A stretch of DNA of 64,000 nucleotides from Actinospica acidithermotolerans (GCF_018139625.1 NZ_JAGSOH010000007.1:47579-111578), one strand, 5' to 3'. Positions 34,059 through 43,600 are shown, numbered from the stretch's first letter. The notes: generated by a model from the sequence alone, not told the origin. Translations and numbers: made by a program.

Positions 34059-35719
34059 CCACTCGTCCCTTCGCGATCACGCTGGATCCCGGCAGCAGCG
34101 GCCCGAACGAGACCGGCGCCTGGCGGGTCGAGCAGCCGGTCTACCGGCAGGCGCTGCCGCCCTGCCAGGCCTCCTGCCCGGCCGGCGAGGCCGTGCGCGA
34201 CTGGCTCTACGCAGCCGAGGACGGCTCCTACGAGGCCGCGTGGCGGCGGCTGATGCGGGACAATCCGCTGCCCGCCGTCATGGGCCGGATCTGCTACCAC
34301 CCCTGCGAGAGCGCGTGCAACCGCGGGCAGCTCGACGAGGCCGTGGGCATCAACTCGGTCGAGCGCTTCCTCGGCGACGAGGCGATCCGGCAGGGCTGGA
34401 GCGCCGGGCCCGCCGCCGCGCCGACCGGCCGCAGGGTCCTGATCGTCGGTTCGGGGCCGGCCGGCCTGTCCGCCGCCTATCAGCTGGCGCTGCTGGGCCA
34501 CGAGGTGACCGTGCGCGAGGCCGAGGGCAAGGTCGGCGGCATGCTGCGCTACGGCATCCCGCGCTACCGGCTGCCGCGCGAGGTGCTGGACGCCGAGATC
34601 GCGCGCATCGCCGGCCTCGGCGTCACCTTCGAGACCGATCGATCGGTGCGCGACCTGGATTCCGCGCTCGACGAGGAGGGCTTCGACGCCGTCTTCCTCG
34701 CCGTCGGCGCTCCCGTCGGCAAGCACGCCGAGATCCCGGCCGGCGACGGCGCCCGCGTCCTCGACGCGTTGGGCGTGCTCGCGGGGGTCGAGGACGGCGA
34801 ACCGATCGCGCTCGGCCGAGTGGCCGTCTACGGCGGCGGGAACACCGCGATGGACGTCGCGCGCACGGTCCGCCGGCTCGGTTCGAGCGACCCGGTCATC
34901 ATCTACCGGCGCACCCGCGACCGCATGCCCGCGCACGAGGAAGAACTCGAAGACGCGCTCGCCGAGGGCATCCGGGTGCGCTGGCTGAGCACCATCACGC
35001 GGGCCGAGGCGGGCGTCGTCACCGTCGAGCGGATGGAGCTCGATGAGAGCGGATTCCCGCAGCCGACGGGCGAGCACGAGACCCTCCGCGCCGACGCCGT
35101 GATCCTCGCGCTCGGCCAGGACAGCCGGCTCGACTGGCTCGCGCCCGCGGCGGACGTCCGCGTCGAGCGCGGCACCGTCGCCGTCGACCCGGACACGCTG
35201 GCCACCGGCCGGCCCGGCGTCTACGCGGGCGGCGACGCGATCGGCGGGGAGCGCACCGCCACGCACGCGATCGGGCACGGCGCCCGGGCCGCACGCGCCA
35301 TCGACCGGTACCTGCGGGGCCTGACTCCTCCGACGCACGCGGCCGACGAGCGGCCCGTGCCCCTGGACAGCCTCAACAGCTGGTACTACAGCGACGCCCC
35401 CGCCACCGTCCGCCCGCGGCTGGAGGCGGCACGGCGGGCCGACACCTTCGCCGAGGTGGTGCACGGGCTGAGCGAGGCGGACGCGCTCTTCGAGGCGCGC
35501 CGCTGCCTGTCCTGCGGCAACTGCTTCGGCTGCGACAACTGCTACGGCGTGTGCCCGGACAACGCGATCAGCAAGCTCGGCTTCGACGCGGAGGGCCGGC
35601 CGCTCTACGAGATCGATCTCGACCACTGCAAGGGCTGCGGCCTGTGCGCCGCCGAGTGTCCCGCCGGAGCCATCGCCATGGTTCCCGAGCCAACCGAGGC
35701 CGAGGAGGCCCGATCATGA
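34055..35719 (+). CDS. GltD-like NAD(P)H:acceptor oxidoreductase fused to 2x[4Fe-4S] ferredoxin
   Basis: A 554-residue three-part protein. N-terminal Cys cluster domain (CQASCPAGEAV; CYHPCESACNR), FAD domain (VGSGPAGLSAAYQLALLGHE near 130-150), NADPH domain (VYGGGNTAMDVARTVRR near 265-280), and a C-terminal ferredoxin (CLSCGNCFGCDNCYGVCP and CKGCGLCAAECP). It resembles GltD/BzdV-type reductases. Since the operon has no separate ferredoxin, it probably passes electrons between the Por complex and NAD(P). Such a fusion would let Por run reversibly with NAD(P)H. Confidence 0.93.
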   Translation: MTTRPFAITLDPGSSGPNETGAWRVEQPVYRQALPPCQASCPAGEAVRDWLYAAEDGSYEAAWRRLMRDNPLPAVMGRICYHPCESACNRGQLDEAVGINSVERFLGDEAIRQGWSAGPAAAPTGRRVLIVGSGPAGLSAAYQLALLGHEVTVREAEGKVGGMLRYGIPRYRLPREVLDAEIARIAGLGVTFETDRSVRDLDSALDEEGFDAVFLAVGAPVGKHAEIPAGDGARVLDALGVLAGVEDGEPIALGRVAVYGGGNTAMDVARTVRRLGSSDPVIIYRRTRDRMPAHEEELEDALAEGIRVRWLSTITRAEAGVVTVERMELDESGFPQPTGEHETLRADAVILALGQDSRLDWLAPAADVRVERGTVAVDPDTLATGRPGVYAGGDAIGGERTATHAIGHGARAARAIDRYLRGLTPPTHAADERPVPLDSLNSWYYSDAPATVRPRLEAARRADTFAEVVHGLSEADALFEARRCLSCGNCFGCDNCYGVCPDNAISKLGFDAEGRPLYEIDLDHCKGCGLCAAECPAGAIAMVPEPTEAEEARS

Positions 35720-36402
35720 AGAACCGCATCGTGCGCGATGTGATGACACCGGCCGACCGGGTCGTCACCGTCCGCCCCGACACCTCGTACAAGGCCGTCG
35801 CCGAACTGCTGAGCCTGCACCGGATCAGCGGGGTGCCGGTGCTCGGCCCCACCGGCCGCGTGATCGGCGTGGTCACCGAATCCGACCTGCTGGCCAAGGA
35901 GATCCGGGCCAACGGCCCGATCCCCGGCACATCCGCACTGCACCGCAAGCCGCCGGAGGACCTGGACAAGGCGCGGGCGCTGACCGCCGTGCAGCTGATG
36001 ACCTCGCCGGCGATCACCGCCGGGCCGCGCGAGGGCGCCGCCACGGCCGCCGCACGGATGGAGATGCGCGGGATCCGGCGGATGCCGGTGGTCGACGAGA
36101 GCGGACTGCTGCTCGGCATCGTCAGCCGCAGTGATCTGCTCCAGCCCTACCTGCGCCGCGACGAGGAGATCCGCGACGACGTCAATGCCCTGCTGGGCGA
36201 CCAGTTCGGCTACGTGCCGGACCGCTGGACCGTGGCCGTGCGCGACGGCGTGGTCAGCCTTCGCGGCGAGCTGCGCACCCGAGGCGACGCGCACGCGATC
36301 CGCGCCTGCGTCCGGCGGATCGACGGCGTCGTGGCGGTCGAGGACGAACTCGTGTACGCCGCGGAAGGCGCGGAAGGAGTCGAAGGTGCCTGGAACGACT
36401 GA
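35716..36402 (+). CDS. CBS-pair plus BON domain protein
   Basis: A 228-residue protein. CBS 1 (VRDVMTPADRVVTVRPDTSY; VPVLGPTGRVIGVVTESDLL), CBS 2 (MPVVDESGLLLGIVSRSDLL), then BON (about 155-215; RWTVAVRDGVVSLRGELRTR). The start overlaps the stop of the reductase-ferredoxin gene (ATGA). It is therefore an integral part of the Por operon and could tune it to adenylate level (inference). Confidence 0.93.
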   Translation: MKNRIVRDVMTPADRVVTVRPDTSYKAVAELLSLHRISGVPVLGPTGRVIGVVTESDLLAKEIRANGPIPGTSALHRKPPEDLDKARALTAVQLMTSPAITAGPREGAATAAARMEMRGIRRMPVVDESGLLLGIVSRSDLLQPYLRRDEEIRDDVNALLGDQFGYVPDRWTVAVRDGVVSLRGELRTRGDAHAIRACVRRIDGVVAVEDELVYAAEGAEGVEGAWND

Positions 36403-36447
36403 GCGCGCGCACGACGGCCGGGTACCGGTCGGGGAGGCGAGCCGACG

Positions 36448-37311
36448 ATGAGCACGAGCACTGAGAAGATCGGCCGGATCCTGGTCGGTGTCGACGCCTC
36501 GGAGAACGCCGTGCGCGCCCTCGACTGGGCCGCGTCGCTGGCCGCCTCGCTCGACGCCCGGCTGACCGTGGCACACGCCCTCGACCTGCCCGATCCGATC
36601 CAGGCACCGCGGAGCACCGAGACCACCGGACACCGCGCGCGGCGCCACCGCGAGGGCGAGCGCATCCTCGCACGGACCACGAAGCGCGCCCGCGAACGGC
36701 ACCCGGGCCTGCAGGTCGTGGCCGAAATGTCCGAACGCGAGCCCGCGCAGGCACTGGCCGCACTCGCGCTCGACGCCGACCTGCTGGTCACCGGCACCCG
36801 CGGACACGGCGGCTTCACCGGCATGCTGCTCGGCTCGGTCAGCAACAAGCTCGCCGCCCACGCCCCGTGCCCGATCGTCGTCATCGGCATCGACGTACCC
36901 TTCGAAACCCGGCCCGAACTCGTGCTCGGCATCGGCAAAGACGAGGACCCCACACCCATCGAATACGCCTTCCGCCTCGCGACACTGCTCGGCCTCTCCG
37001 TCCGCGCCGTGCGCGCCTTCGATCCGTTGATGACCGGCAGCGGGCAGTACGAGCCGACGCGGCAGACCGTCAGCGAGGACGTCGAGGCACTGCTCAAGCC
37101 GGTCCGCGAGAACCACCCCGACAACGAGGTGACCATCGACCCCCGCTTGGGCGTGCCCGTCCCCGCGCTCGCCCAAGCGGCACGCGGCGCCCGACTCATC
37201 GTCGTCGGATCGCACCGCCGACGCGGACCGCTCTCCTTCGGACCCGGACACATCGTCCACGGACTGCTCTCCCACGCGGACACCCCGGTCGCCGTCGTCC
37301 CGATCAGCTGA
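36448..37311 (+). CDS. Universal stress protein, tandem two-domain
   Basis: A 287-residue two-domain USP. Domain 1: GTRGHGGFTGMLLGSVSNKL; domain 2: GSHRRRGPLSFGPGHIV. It follows the CBS-BON gene by 45 bp with no clear separate DevR-like box, so it probably ends the Por transcript. It is convergent with the GNAT fusion gene 18 bp away; no strong hairpin lies between them. Confidence 0.93.
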   Translation: MSTSTEKIGRILVGVDASENAVRALDWAASLAASLDARLTVAHALDLPDPIQAPRSTETTGHRARRHREGERILARTTKRARERHPGLQVVAEMSEREPAQALAALALDADLLVTGTRGHGGFTGMLLGSVSNKLAAHAPCPIVVIGIDVPFETRPELVLGIGKDEDPTPIEYAFRLATLLGLSVRAVRAFDPLMTGSGQYEPTRQTVSEDVEALLKPVRENHPDNEVTIDPRLGVPVPALAQAARGARLIVVGSHRRRGPLSFGPGHIVHGLLSHADTPVAVVPIS

Positions 37312-37329
37312 CGGAGTCGGCACGCGCAC

Positions 37330-39585
37330 TCACTCGACCGGCGCCCTACGCAGCCTCCGCAGATACGGGCTGTCGTTCGGCGCCGGTCCCACCGCGCCCG
37401 AAGTCGGCACGGCGCTCCCGCCGCTGAGCTCCAGTCGCAGCGCGGCGAGCTCGGGGCATGCTTCGAGCAGCGCGGAAAGCCTCGACAGCAGATCCTCACC
37501 GACATGGACGTGCGACGCCACGGCCGCCGAAACCGCGGCGTCGAACGGTACGAGGACCGTCATCGCCTCCCGGCCGTCCCGGGCGTCGGCGGACAGCAGC
37601 GGCCCGAAGACAGGGTCCTGCCACACCGTCACGATGGACGGCCGCGCTCCCGCCGTCCCGACCGGGACTGCGACCGCGTCGAGCAGTCGCGCGCACTCGG
37701 CCGGATCCAGCTCGCGGCCGAGCGGAGCGTCGCGCAGCCAGTCCTCGATGAGCGATTCGGCCGCCTCGGGGTCTGCGCCTTCCGGAACGGTCGCCTCGTG
37801 CGGCGGCCGGCCCATGGCCTCATGCGCGCGGGCCAGCGCCGCCAGCGCCTGCGCGGCCGCGGCGGCATCGTCGTACGAGGGCATGCGCACGTCCGATCCG
37901 AGGACCGCGACGGACTCGGGCTGATCGGTCCGAACCGCCAGAACGACCGTCTCCGCGCTCGCCGACCGGACGGCGGTCGCGGCGGTCAGCGGGTCGAGTT
38001 CGTGCGGAACCGTCGGCGCCACGGCCACGAGCACCGCGTCCGCCGTACCTTTCGCCGCGACGCGGACGACGGCGTCCTGGAGTGCGGTGCTGTCCGCCGC
38101 CGGGGTGAGGTTCACCGATTCCGCGATGTCGAGGCCGGCCTTGACGCAGGCCTGCACGGAGAGCGTGACCATGCCGTGCGTGGTGCCGACCACTGCCACG
38201 CGGGGCCCGCTCGGCAGCGGCTGGTGCTCCGCGAGCGCGGCGGCGTTCACCAGCGCGCCGAGCGAAGGCAACGCGATGATCCCGGCCTGGGCGTAGAGCG
38301 CGGTGCGAGCCTGGCTCGGCGCCTGCTCGGGATCGACCGCCAGCAGCGGGATGCGCCGCGAGACCCGCCGGGCGGTGCGGGCGAGCTTGCGCGGATTCCC
38401 GAACGACTCGACGTGCAGCAGCCCGAACCGCGTCCGCTCGTCCCGCTCCCAGCGCATCAGCACGTCGTTGGCGCTCACGTCGTATTTCTCGCCGACGGCC
38501 GCGAAGGTGCTCACACCGATGCCGAGCCGCCGCAGATGGCTGAGCATGGCCAGACCGACTCCGCCCGACTGAACGGCCGCACCCGCGTCGCCCGGCTCCG
38601 GCACGAGCCCTGACAGCAGGGCACTGAAACGTCGCTCTCCGTGCAAGGACGCGACGCCCAGGCTTCCGGGTCCGACGAGCCGCATACCCGACTCGCGGCA
38701 GACGCTCAGCAGTTCGCGGCCGAGTGCCGGCGGGAAGCCCACCGCGGTCACGATCAGTGCCTTCGCGCCGATCCCGGCGCACCGCCGGGCCGCCGCGACC
38801 GCGTCTTCCGGCGGGGAGGTGACGACGCCGAGGTCGGCTCCGACCTCGGCGGTCAGCAGTTCGCCGCGCGCGCCGCCGCGTGACACGGTCCCGTCGAACC
38901 CCTCCAGGTTGCGCAGCACCATCGCGGCCGTCGGGTCGTCCTGCGCCCCGCAGACCGCGATCGCGGCGGGCGCGAACAGATGCCGCAGGCTGGCCTCGTC
39001 GGCCACCGACTCGCGCCGCGCCATCGCCTCCAGCGCGGGCTCGCCGTCGAGCGCCACATGGTCCAGCGGGATCGTCCACGTGCACTCGCCGTGGTCCCAG
39101 CTCCGGCCGACCGGCACGTGCAGACCGACGAACACGTCGGCCATCGGCTGGTTCTCGCCCACCGTGACGGCGGTCAAGTGGCGGATGCCGGCCCGGCGCG
39201 CTGCCAGCATCAGGTGTTCGACCAGCAGCGTCGCCACGCCGTGCCCGTGCAGCACATCGGAGACCTCGAAGGCGATCTCCGCCTCGTCCTGGCCGCGAGT
39301 GCGGTACCACTCGGCCACGCCCACGGGCGTCCCGTCCAGCAGCGCGATCAGCGCGCCCTGCGTCGGCGGGTTCTGCTCGACGCGCGGCGAGCACAGCACG
39401 TCGGCCAGGGTCTCGCCGGGATGGCTCGGCACGGTGAAGAAGCGGCGGGACAGGCTCTGCCGTCCGAGCGTGGCGGCGAAGTCGTACACGGCCTGCCAGT
39501 CGTCCGGAGTCACCGAGCGCACATGGACACAGCGTCCGTCGGTCAGAAGTGCGTAGGCGTCCGCGCGGTCGATCTCGGTCTCCAT
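37330..39585 (-). CDS. GNAT acetyltransferase fused to acyl-CoA synthetase-like (NDP-forming) domains
   Basis: A 751-residue fusion. GNAT domain at about 15-170 (YDFAATLGRQSLSRRFF; FEVSDVLHGHGVATLLVEHL acetyl-CoA loop), then CoA-binding and succinyl-CoA-ligase-like domains (SGGVGLAMLSHLRRLGIGVS; GEKYDVSANDVLMRWERDE). The final region corresponds to only part of an ATP-grasp domain and ends in a Ser/Pro-rich tail. Full-length relatives (Pat-type) are protein lysine acetyltransferases of about 900 residues with a silent synthetase part. It may acetylate metabolic enzymes under the island's control (inference). Confidence 0.87.
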   Translation of the reverse strand: METEIDRADAYALLTDGRCVHVRSVTPDDWQAVYDFAATLGRQSLSRRFFTVPSHPGETLADVLCSPRVEQNPPTQGALIALLDGTPVGVAEWYRTRGQDEAEIAFEVSDVLHGHGVATLLVEHLMLAARRAGIRHLTAVTVGENQPMADVFVGLHVPVGRSWDHGECTWTIPLDHVALDGEPALEAMARRESVADEASLRHLFAPAAIAVCGAQDDPTAAMVLRNLEGFDGTVSRGGARGELLTAEVGADLGVVTSPPEDAVAAARRCAGIGAKALIVTAVGFPPALGRELLSVCRESGMRLVGPGSLGVASLHGERRFSALLSGLVPEPGDAGAAVQSGGVGLAMLSHLRRLGIGVSTFAAVGEKYDVSANDVLMRWERDERTRFGLLHVESFGNPRKLARTARRVSRRIPLLAVDPEQAPSQARTALYAQAGIIALPSLGALVNAAALAEHQPLPSGPRVAVVGTTHGMVTLSVQACVKAGLDIAESVNLTPAADSTALQDAVVRVAAKGTADAVLVAVAPTVPHELDPLTAATAVRSASAETVVLAVRTDQPESVAVLGSDVRMPSYDDAAAAAQALAALARAHEAMGRPPHEATVPEGADPEAAESLIEDWLRDAPLGRELDPAECARLLDAVAVPVGTAGARPSIVTVWQDPVFGPLLSADARDGREAMTVLVPFDAAVSAAVASHVHVGEDLLSRLSALLEACPELAALRLELSGGSAVPTSGAVGPAPNDSPYLRRLRRAPVE

Positions 39586-39620
39586 ACCCCCAGGCTCATG
39601 CCGCTCAGCCCTGATGGGGA

Positions 39621-39634
39621 GGGTCTTTGGTCCC
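39621..39634. promoter_or_regulatory. DevR-like box in divergent promoter (GNAT fusion / CoA hydrolase)
   Basis: GGGTC-TTTG-GTCCC, 36 bp before both the minus-strand GNAT fusion start and the plus-strand CoA-transferase start. It has the strongest AT centre of the set. Confidence 0.65.
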
Positions 39635-39670
39635 TGCCGGGCCGCGCGGCCGGCCCCTAGGTTTCAAGGT

Positions 39671-40903
39671 ATGAGGATCGTTGACCCCGCGCAGCTCGCC
39701 GCCCACCTCGACGTGCACGCCTCCCTGCGGCCGCGCGTCGTCGCCGCGGGAAACCACGCGACCCCGTGGCGGCTGCTGGAGGCCGTGGACAAGGCCGTGC
39801 CCGAGTACCGCCTGTTCATGCTGGGCGCCCAGGCGGGCATACCGACCCGGGACGGCGTGCGCCACGAAACCCCTTTCGTCGGTCCCGGAATGCGCGCCCT
39901 GCCCGACCTCGACTACCTGCCCGCACGGCTCTCGCTGGTCCCGCGCATGCTGGCCACCGCGCACCGCCCGGACCTCGTGCTGCTGCACGTCGCCCCGCCC
40001 CGGGACGGACAGCTCTCGCTCGGCATCGAGGTGAACGTGCTGCCCGCCGCGATCGAGCAGTGCCGCAGGCGCGGCGGCCTGGTCATCGCGCAGATCAATC
40101 CCCTGATGCCCTACACGTACGGCGACGCGCAGATCCCGCTTGACGCCGTGGACATCGCCATCGAGGCCGAGGAACCGCTGGCGGTATCGGATCCGCAGGC
40201 CGGCAGGCAGCCCGAGACGTCCGCGCTGATCGGCGAGCGGGTCGCCGCGATGGTCCGCGACGGCGCGACGCTGCAGGCCGGGATCGGCGCCGTGCCCGAC
40301 GCCGTGCTCAGCGCGCTCGGCCGCCACCGGCACCTGCGCATCTGGTCCGAGATGATCAGCGACGGCATCCTCGGGCTGGAGCGGGCCGGGGCGCTGGAGC
40401 GCGGCACGGAGCTGACCACGTCCTTCCTGTTCGGCTCGGCCGAGCTCTACGCGTGGGTCGACCGCAACCCGCGGATCCGGCTGCTGCGGACCGAGACGGT
40501 CAACGACCCCTCCTCCATCAGCGCGCAATACGCGATGACCTCCGTCAACACCGCGCTCCAGGTCGACCTCTACGCGCAGGCCAACGCCTCCTACGCGCAC
40601 GGCCGGATCCACTCCGGCTTCGGCGGCCAGACCGACTTCGTCGTCGGCGCGCTGCACTCCCCCGGCGGCCAGGCCGTGATCGCGCTCCCCTCCTGGCACG
40701 CGAAGTCCGGCGCCTCAACCATCGTCGGCCAGCTGGCCGCCCCGGTCACCTCCTTCCAGCACACCGCGATCGTCACCGAGAACGGCTGCGCCGACCTGAT
40801 CGGCCACTCCCAGCGCGAGCAGGCGGCGAACCTGATCGAACACGCCGCGCACCGCGACGCCCGCGGCCATCTGCGCGAGCAGGCCGCCCGCCTCGGGCTC
40901 TAG
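39671..40903 (+). CDS. Acetyl-CoA hydrolase/CoA-transferase family protein
   Basis: A 410-residue protein of the acetyl-CoA hydrolase/transferase (Cat1-like) family. The N-terminal half has LVIAQINPLMPYTYGDAQIP. The C-terminal half has the Gly-rich GFGGQTDFVVGALHSPGGQA and the TENGCADLIGHS tail motif. The conserved catalytic Glu is probably in LRTETVNDPSSISAQ. It would move CoA between acyl groups or release acetate, fitting acetyl-CoA made by the Por complex. The ATG directly follows an AAGG. Confidence 0.88.
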   Translation: MRIVDPAQLAAHLDVHASLRPRVVAAGNHATPWRLLEAVDKAVPEYRLFMLGAQAGIPTRDGVRHETPFVGPGMRALPDLDYLPARLSLVPRMLATAHRPDLVLLHVAPPRDGQLSLGIEVNVLPAAIEQCRRRGGLVIAQINPLMPYTYGDAQIPLDAVDIAIEAEEPLAVSDPQAGRQPETSALIGERVAAMVRDGATLQAGIGAVPDAVLSALGRHRHLRIWSEMISDGILGLERAGALERGTELTTSFLFGSAELYAWVDRNPRIRLLRTETVNDPSSISAQYAMTSVNTALQVDLYAQANASYAHGRIHSGFGGQTDFVVGALHSPGGQAVIALPSWHAKSGASTIVGQLAAPVTSFQHTAIVTENGCADLIGHSQREQAANLIEHAAHRDARGHLREQAARLGL

Positions 40904-40919
40904 GCCAGGGGCCCACGCA

Positions 40920-42668
40920 CTACAGCGAGAGCTGATCCCCGGTCGCGTTCCGCTCGACCGGCACATCCCACACCAGCACCGTCCCGCCATCCACACCCGG
41001 TTCGGCGCTGAAGCGGCCGCCGAGCTGCTGGGCGCGTTCGGCGAGGTTGGCCAGGCCGCTGCGGCGGCCGCCGGCCGGGATGCCGACGCCGTCGTCGATC
41101 ACGGTGAGGGTGACATGGGTGCCGTCGGCGGCGACCTCGACGTCGACCTTCCCGGCCCGCGCGTGCCGGGCGGCGTTGGACAGCGCCTCGCGCAGGACGG
41201 CGAGCAGGTGCTCGGCGACGTCCTCGGGCACCAGCGTGTCGACCGGTCCGGTGAAGCGGACCGAGGGGCTGAAGCCGAGCTGCTCGGCGACGCGCTCGCA
41301 GGCCTCGATCGTCTGCGCCCGCACGCTCGGAGCATCCTCCTCCGCCAGCTCATGAGCGTGCAGGGCGAAGATCGTCGAGCGGATCACCTTGATGGTGTCG
41401 TCGAGATCGCCGATCGCCTGGGCGACCCTCTTCGCGACGGCCGGCTTCTGGGTGATCTTGTAGGCGCCCTGCAGCGACATCGAGGTGGCGAACAGCCGCT
41501 GGATCGCGAGGTCGTGCAGGTCGCGGCCGATCCGGTCGCGGTCGGCGTACAGGGAGAGCAGTTCGCTGTCACGGCGGCGGTCGGCGAGTTCGAGCACGAC
41601 AGCCGCCTGCACCGCGAGACCGGATACGAGCTGGACGACCGCGTCGTCGAAGGCCGTGCCGCCCTCCGCGCGGGCCACGGCCAGCACCCCGCGCACCTGG
41701 CCGGCGTCGCCGAGCGGCACGATGATCATGGGCCCGAGCGGCGTGTCCGGCGCGATATCGGACTTGGACCGCGGATCGGCGGCCGCGTCGGCGACGTTCT
41801 CGACCCGCCCGGACTTGAACACGGAGCCGAACAGCGAATGTTCGATGTCCAGTGCGGTGTCGCGGAGGCTCTCCGCACCGAGGCCGTTCGCAGCCACGAG
41901 GACCAGGTCCTCGCCCTCGGAGTCCGGCAGGGCTACGAGCGTCAAGTCCGCTTGGGCGATCGCACCCGCCTGGCTCACGAACTCGGCGAGCGCGGAACTC
42001 GGGTCGCTGCCGGAGAGCAGGCTGCGGGTCAGCTCGTTGGTCGCCTCCAGCCACGCCTGGCGCCGGCGCGCCTCGTCGTAGAGCCGGGCGTTGTCGATCG
42101 CCACACCCGCCGCCGCGGCCAACGCGGCCAACACCGCCTCGTCATCCGCGTCGAACGGCGCACCCCCGTGCTTCTCGGTCATGTACAGGTTGCCGAACAC
42201 CTCATCACGCACCCGGATCGGCACACCCAAAAACGAATGCATCGGCGGATGATTCGCCGGGAAACCATACGAACGCGGATGCGTGGCCAAATCCTCCGTA
42301 CGCAACGGCTCAGGACGCCGGATCAACTCACCCAGCAGCCCATGACCCTCCGGATACGGCCCGATCCTCGCGATCTGCTCCTCACTGACCCCCACCGTGA
42401 TGAACCGCGCCAGACGCTCATCACCCCCGAGCACACCCAACGCGCCGTACTGCGCATCCACCAGAGTCGCCGCGGCCTGCACGATCCGGGTCAGCGCCGT
42501 CTCCAGATCCAGGCCACTGCCGATACCGACCACGGCCTCCAGCAACTGGCGCACCCGATCCCGCGAGGAACGCACCGCCGCCAACCGGGTCTGCAACTCG
42601 TCCAGCAACTCATCGATGCGCAACTGAGGCAGCACCCGGGAGACCTCGTCGCCGAACCGATCGTCCAC
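40920..42668 (-). CDS. devS: DevS/DosT-like GAF-GAF heme sensor histidine kinase
   Basis: A 582-residue cytosolic kinase. GAF 1 at about 53-195, GAF 2 at 222-370, dimerisation/phosphoacceptor helix with His385 in GRDLHDLAIQRLF, HATPase at 480-575. Compared from memory with M. tuberculosis DevS, His140 in PANHPPMHSFLGVP aligns with the heme ligand H149. Gly78 aligns with DevS Glu87, the position where DosT has Gly. This predicts a heme oxygen sensor closer to DosT. Start GTG with GGAGG 6 bp upstream. It lies 209 bp downstream of the regulator gene. Confidence 0.93.
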   Translation of the reverse strand: MDDRFGDEVSRVLPQLRIDELLDELQTRLAAVRSSRDRVRQLLEAVVGIGSGLDLETALTRIVQAAATLVDAQYGALGVLGGDERLARFITVGVSEEQIARIGPYPEGHGLLGELIRRPEPLRTEDLATHPRSYGFPANHPPMHSFLGVPIRVRDEVFGNLYMTEKHGGAPFDADDEAVLAALAAAAGVAIDNARLYDEARRRQAWLEATNELTRSLLSGSDPSSALAEFVSQAGAIAQADLTLVALPDSEGEDLVLVAANGLGAESLRDTALDIEHSLFGSVFKSGRVENVADAAADPRSKSDIAPDTPLGPMIIVPLGDAGQVRGVLAVARAEGGTAFDDAVVQLVSGLAVQAAVVLELADRRRDSELLSLYADRDRIGRDLHDLAIQRLFATSMSLQGAYKITQKPAVAKRVAQAIGDLDDTIKVIRSTIFALHAHELAEEDAPSVRAQTIEACERVAEQLGFSPSVRFTGPVDTLVPEDVAEHLLAVLREALSNAARHARAGKVDVEVAADGTHVTLTVIDDGVGIPAGGRRSGLANLAERAQQLGGRFSAEPGVDGGTVLVWDVPVERNATGDQLSL

Positions 42669-42877
42669 CGACACCCTCCGCTCCACCGGCGCGGCCGCGT
42701 GCAGACGATGGAAGCTTGCGCGCGGTAGGGCCGCCCCGTGTCTCCACACTAACCTTGGCGCTGCGGATCCCGCGAGACGTGAATCGCCCGGCTCGGGCCG
42801 GCGCCCGCATACCCCTCCGTACGTGCCAGGTTCCGCGCCCAGTTCGCCCGCGTACGCCTCCGTACGTGCCAGGATCG
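42669..42877. repeat. Gap between regulator and kinase with 17-bp direct repeat
   Basis: CCTCCGTACGTGCCAGG occurs at 42814-42830 and again at 42857-42873, 43 bp apart, just beyond the regulator stop codon. No gene seen in this gap. The repeat could be a binding site controlling kinase expression separately from the regulator. Confidence 0.75.
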
Positions 42878-43600
42878 TCAGCGCTGGGCGCCGCCCGAAC
42901 CGGGGTGCCGACCGTGCCCCGGCTCCCCGTGCAGCTCGGAGACGAGCACGGCGGCCTGCACCCGGCGCTCCACCCCGAGCTTGGCCATCAGCGAGGAGAC
43001 ATAGTTCTTCACCGTCTTCTCGGCCAGAAACATCCGCTCCCCGATCTGCCGATTGGTCAACCCGTCCCCGATCAGATCGAGGATCCGCCGCTCCTGCGCC
43101 GTCAACGCCGCAAGCGGATCCTTCCGATCCCCCGCCCGCAACCGCGTCATCACCGCCGCCGTCAGCTTCGGATCCAGCAGCGAACCACCCGCCGCAACCG
43201 TACGCACCGCCCCCACCAGATCCGTCCCCGAAACCTGCTTCAGCAGATACCCCGAAGCCCCCGCCATGATCGCATCGAACAACGCCTCATCATCCGCGAA
43301 CGACGTCAACATCAGACACGCCAACTCCGGCATCCGCGACCGCAGATCCCGGCACACCGAAACCCCGTCCCCATCCGGCAACCGCACATCCAACACCGCC
43401 ACCTGCGGCCGAAGCGCCGGAACCCGCGCCAACGCCTCAGCCGCCGTCGACGCCTCACCCACCACCTCGAACTCCCCCTCAACCTCCAACAGATCCTTGA
43501 TACCCCGGCGAACCACCTCGTGATCATCCAACAGGAAGATCCGCGCCGGGGCGTCGGACGAACCGCGCTGCTGCGTTGGCGTGCTCGGAGACTCCGTCAT
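42878..43600 (-). CDS. devR: DevR/DosR-like response regulator (NarL/LuxR type)
   Basis: A 240-residue regulator. Receiver domain with phospho-acceptor Asp71 in [13 protein letters not shown], and a LuxR-type helix-turn-helix in [20 protein letters not shown] followed by [17 protein letters not shown]. The recognition helix KTVKNYVS is identical to that of M. tuberculosis DevR, in line with the DevR-like boxes across the island. Longer than DevR by an N-terminal Ser/Pro-rich stretch of about 18 residues. It is the likely master activator of this locus. Confidence 0.95.
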   Translation of the reverse strand: MTESPSTPTQQRGSSDAPARIFLLDDHEVVRRGIKDLLEVEGEFEVVGEASTAAEALARVPALRPQVAVLDVRLPDGDGVSVCRDLRSRMPELACLMLTSFADDEALFDAIMAGASGYLLKQVSGTDLVGAVRTVAAGGSLLDPKLTAAVMTRLRAGDRKDPLAALTAQERRILDLIGDGLTNRQIGERMFLAEKTVKNYVSSLMAKLGVERRVQAAVLVSELHGEPGHGRHPGSGGAQR

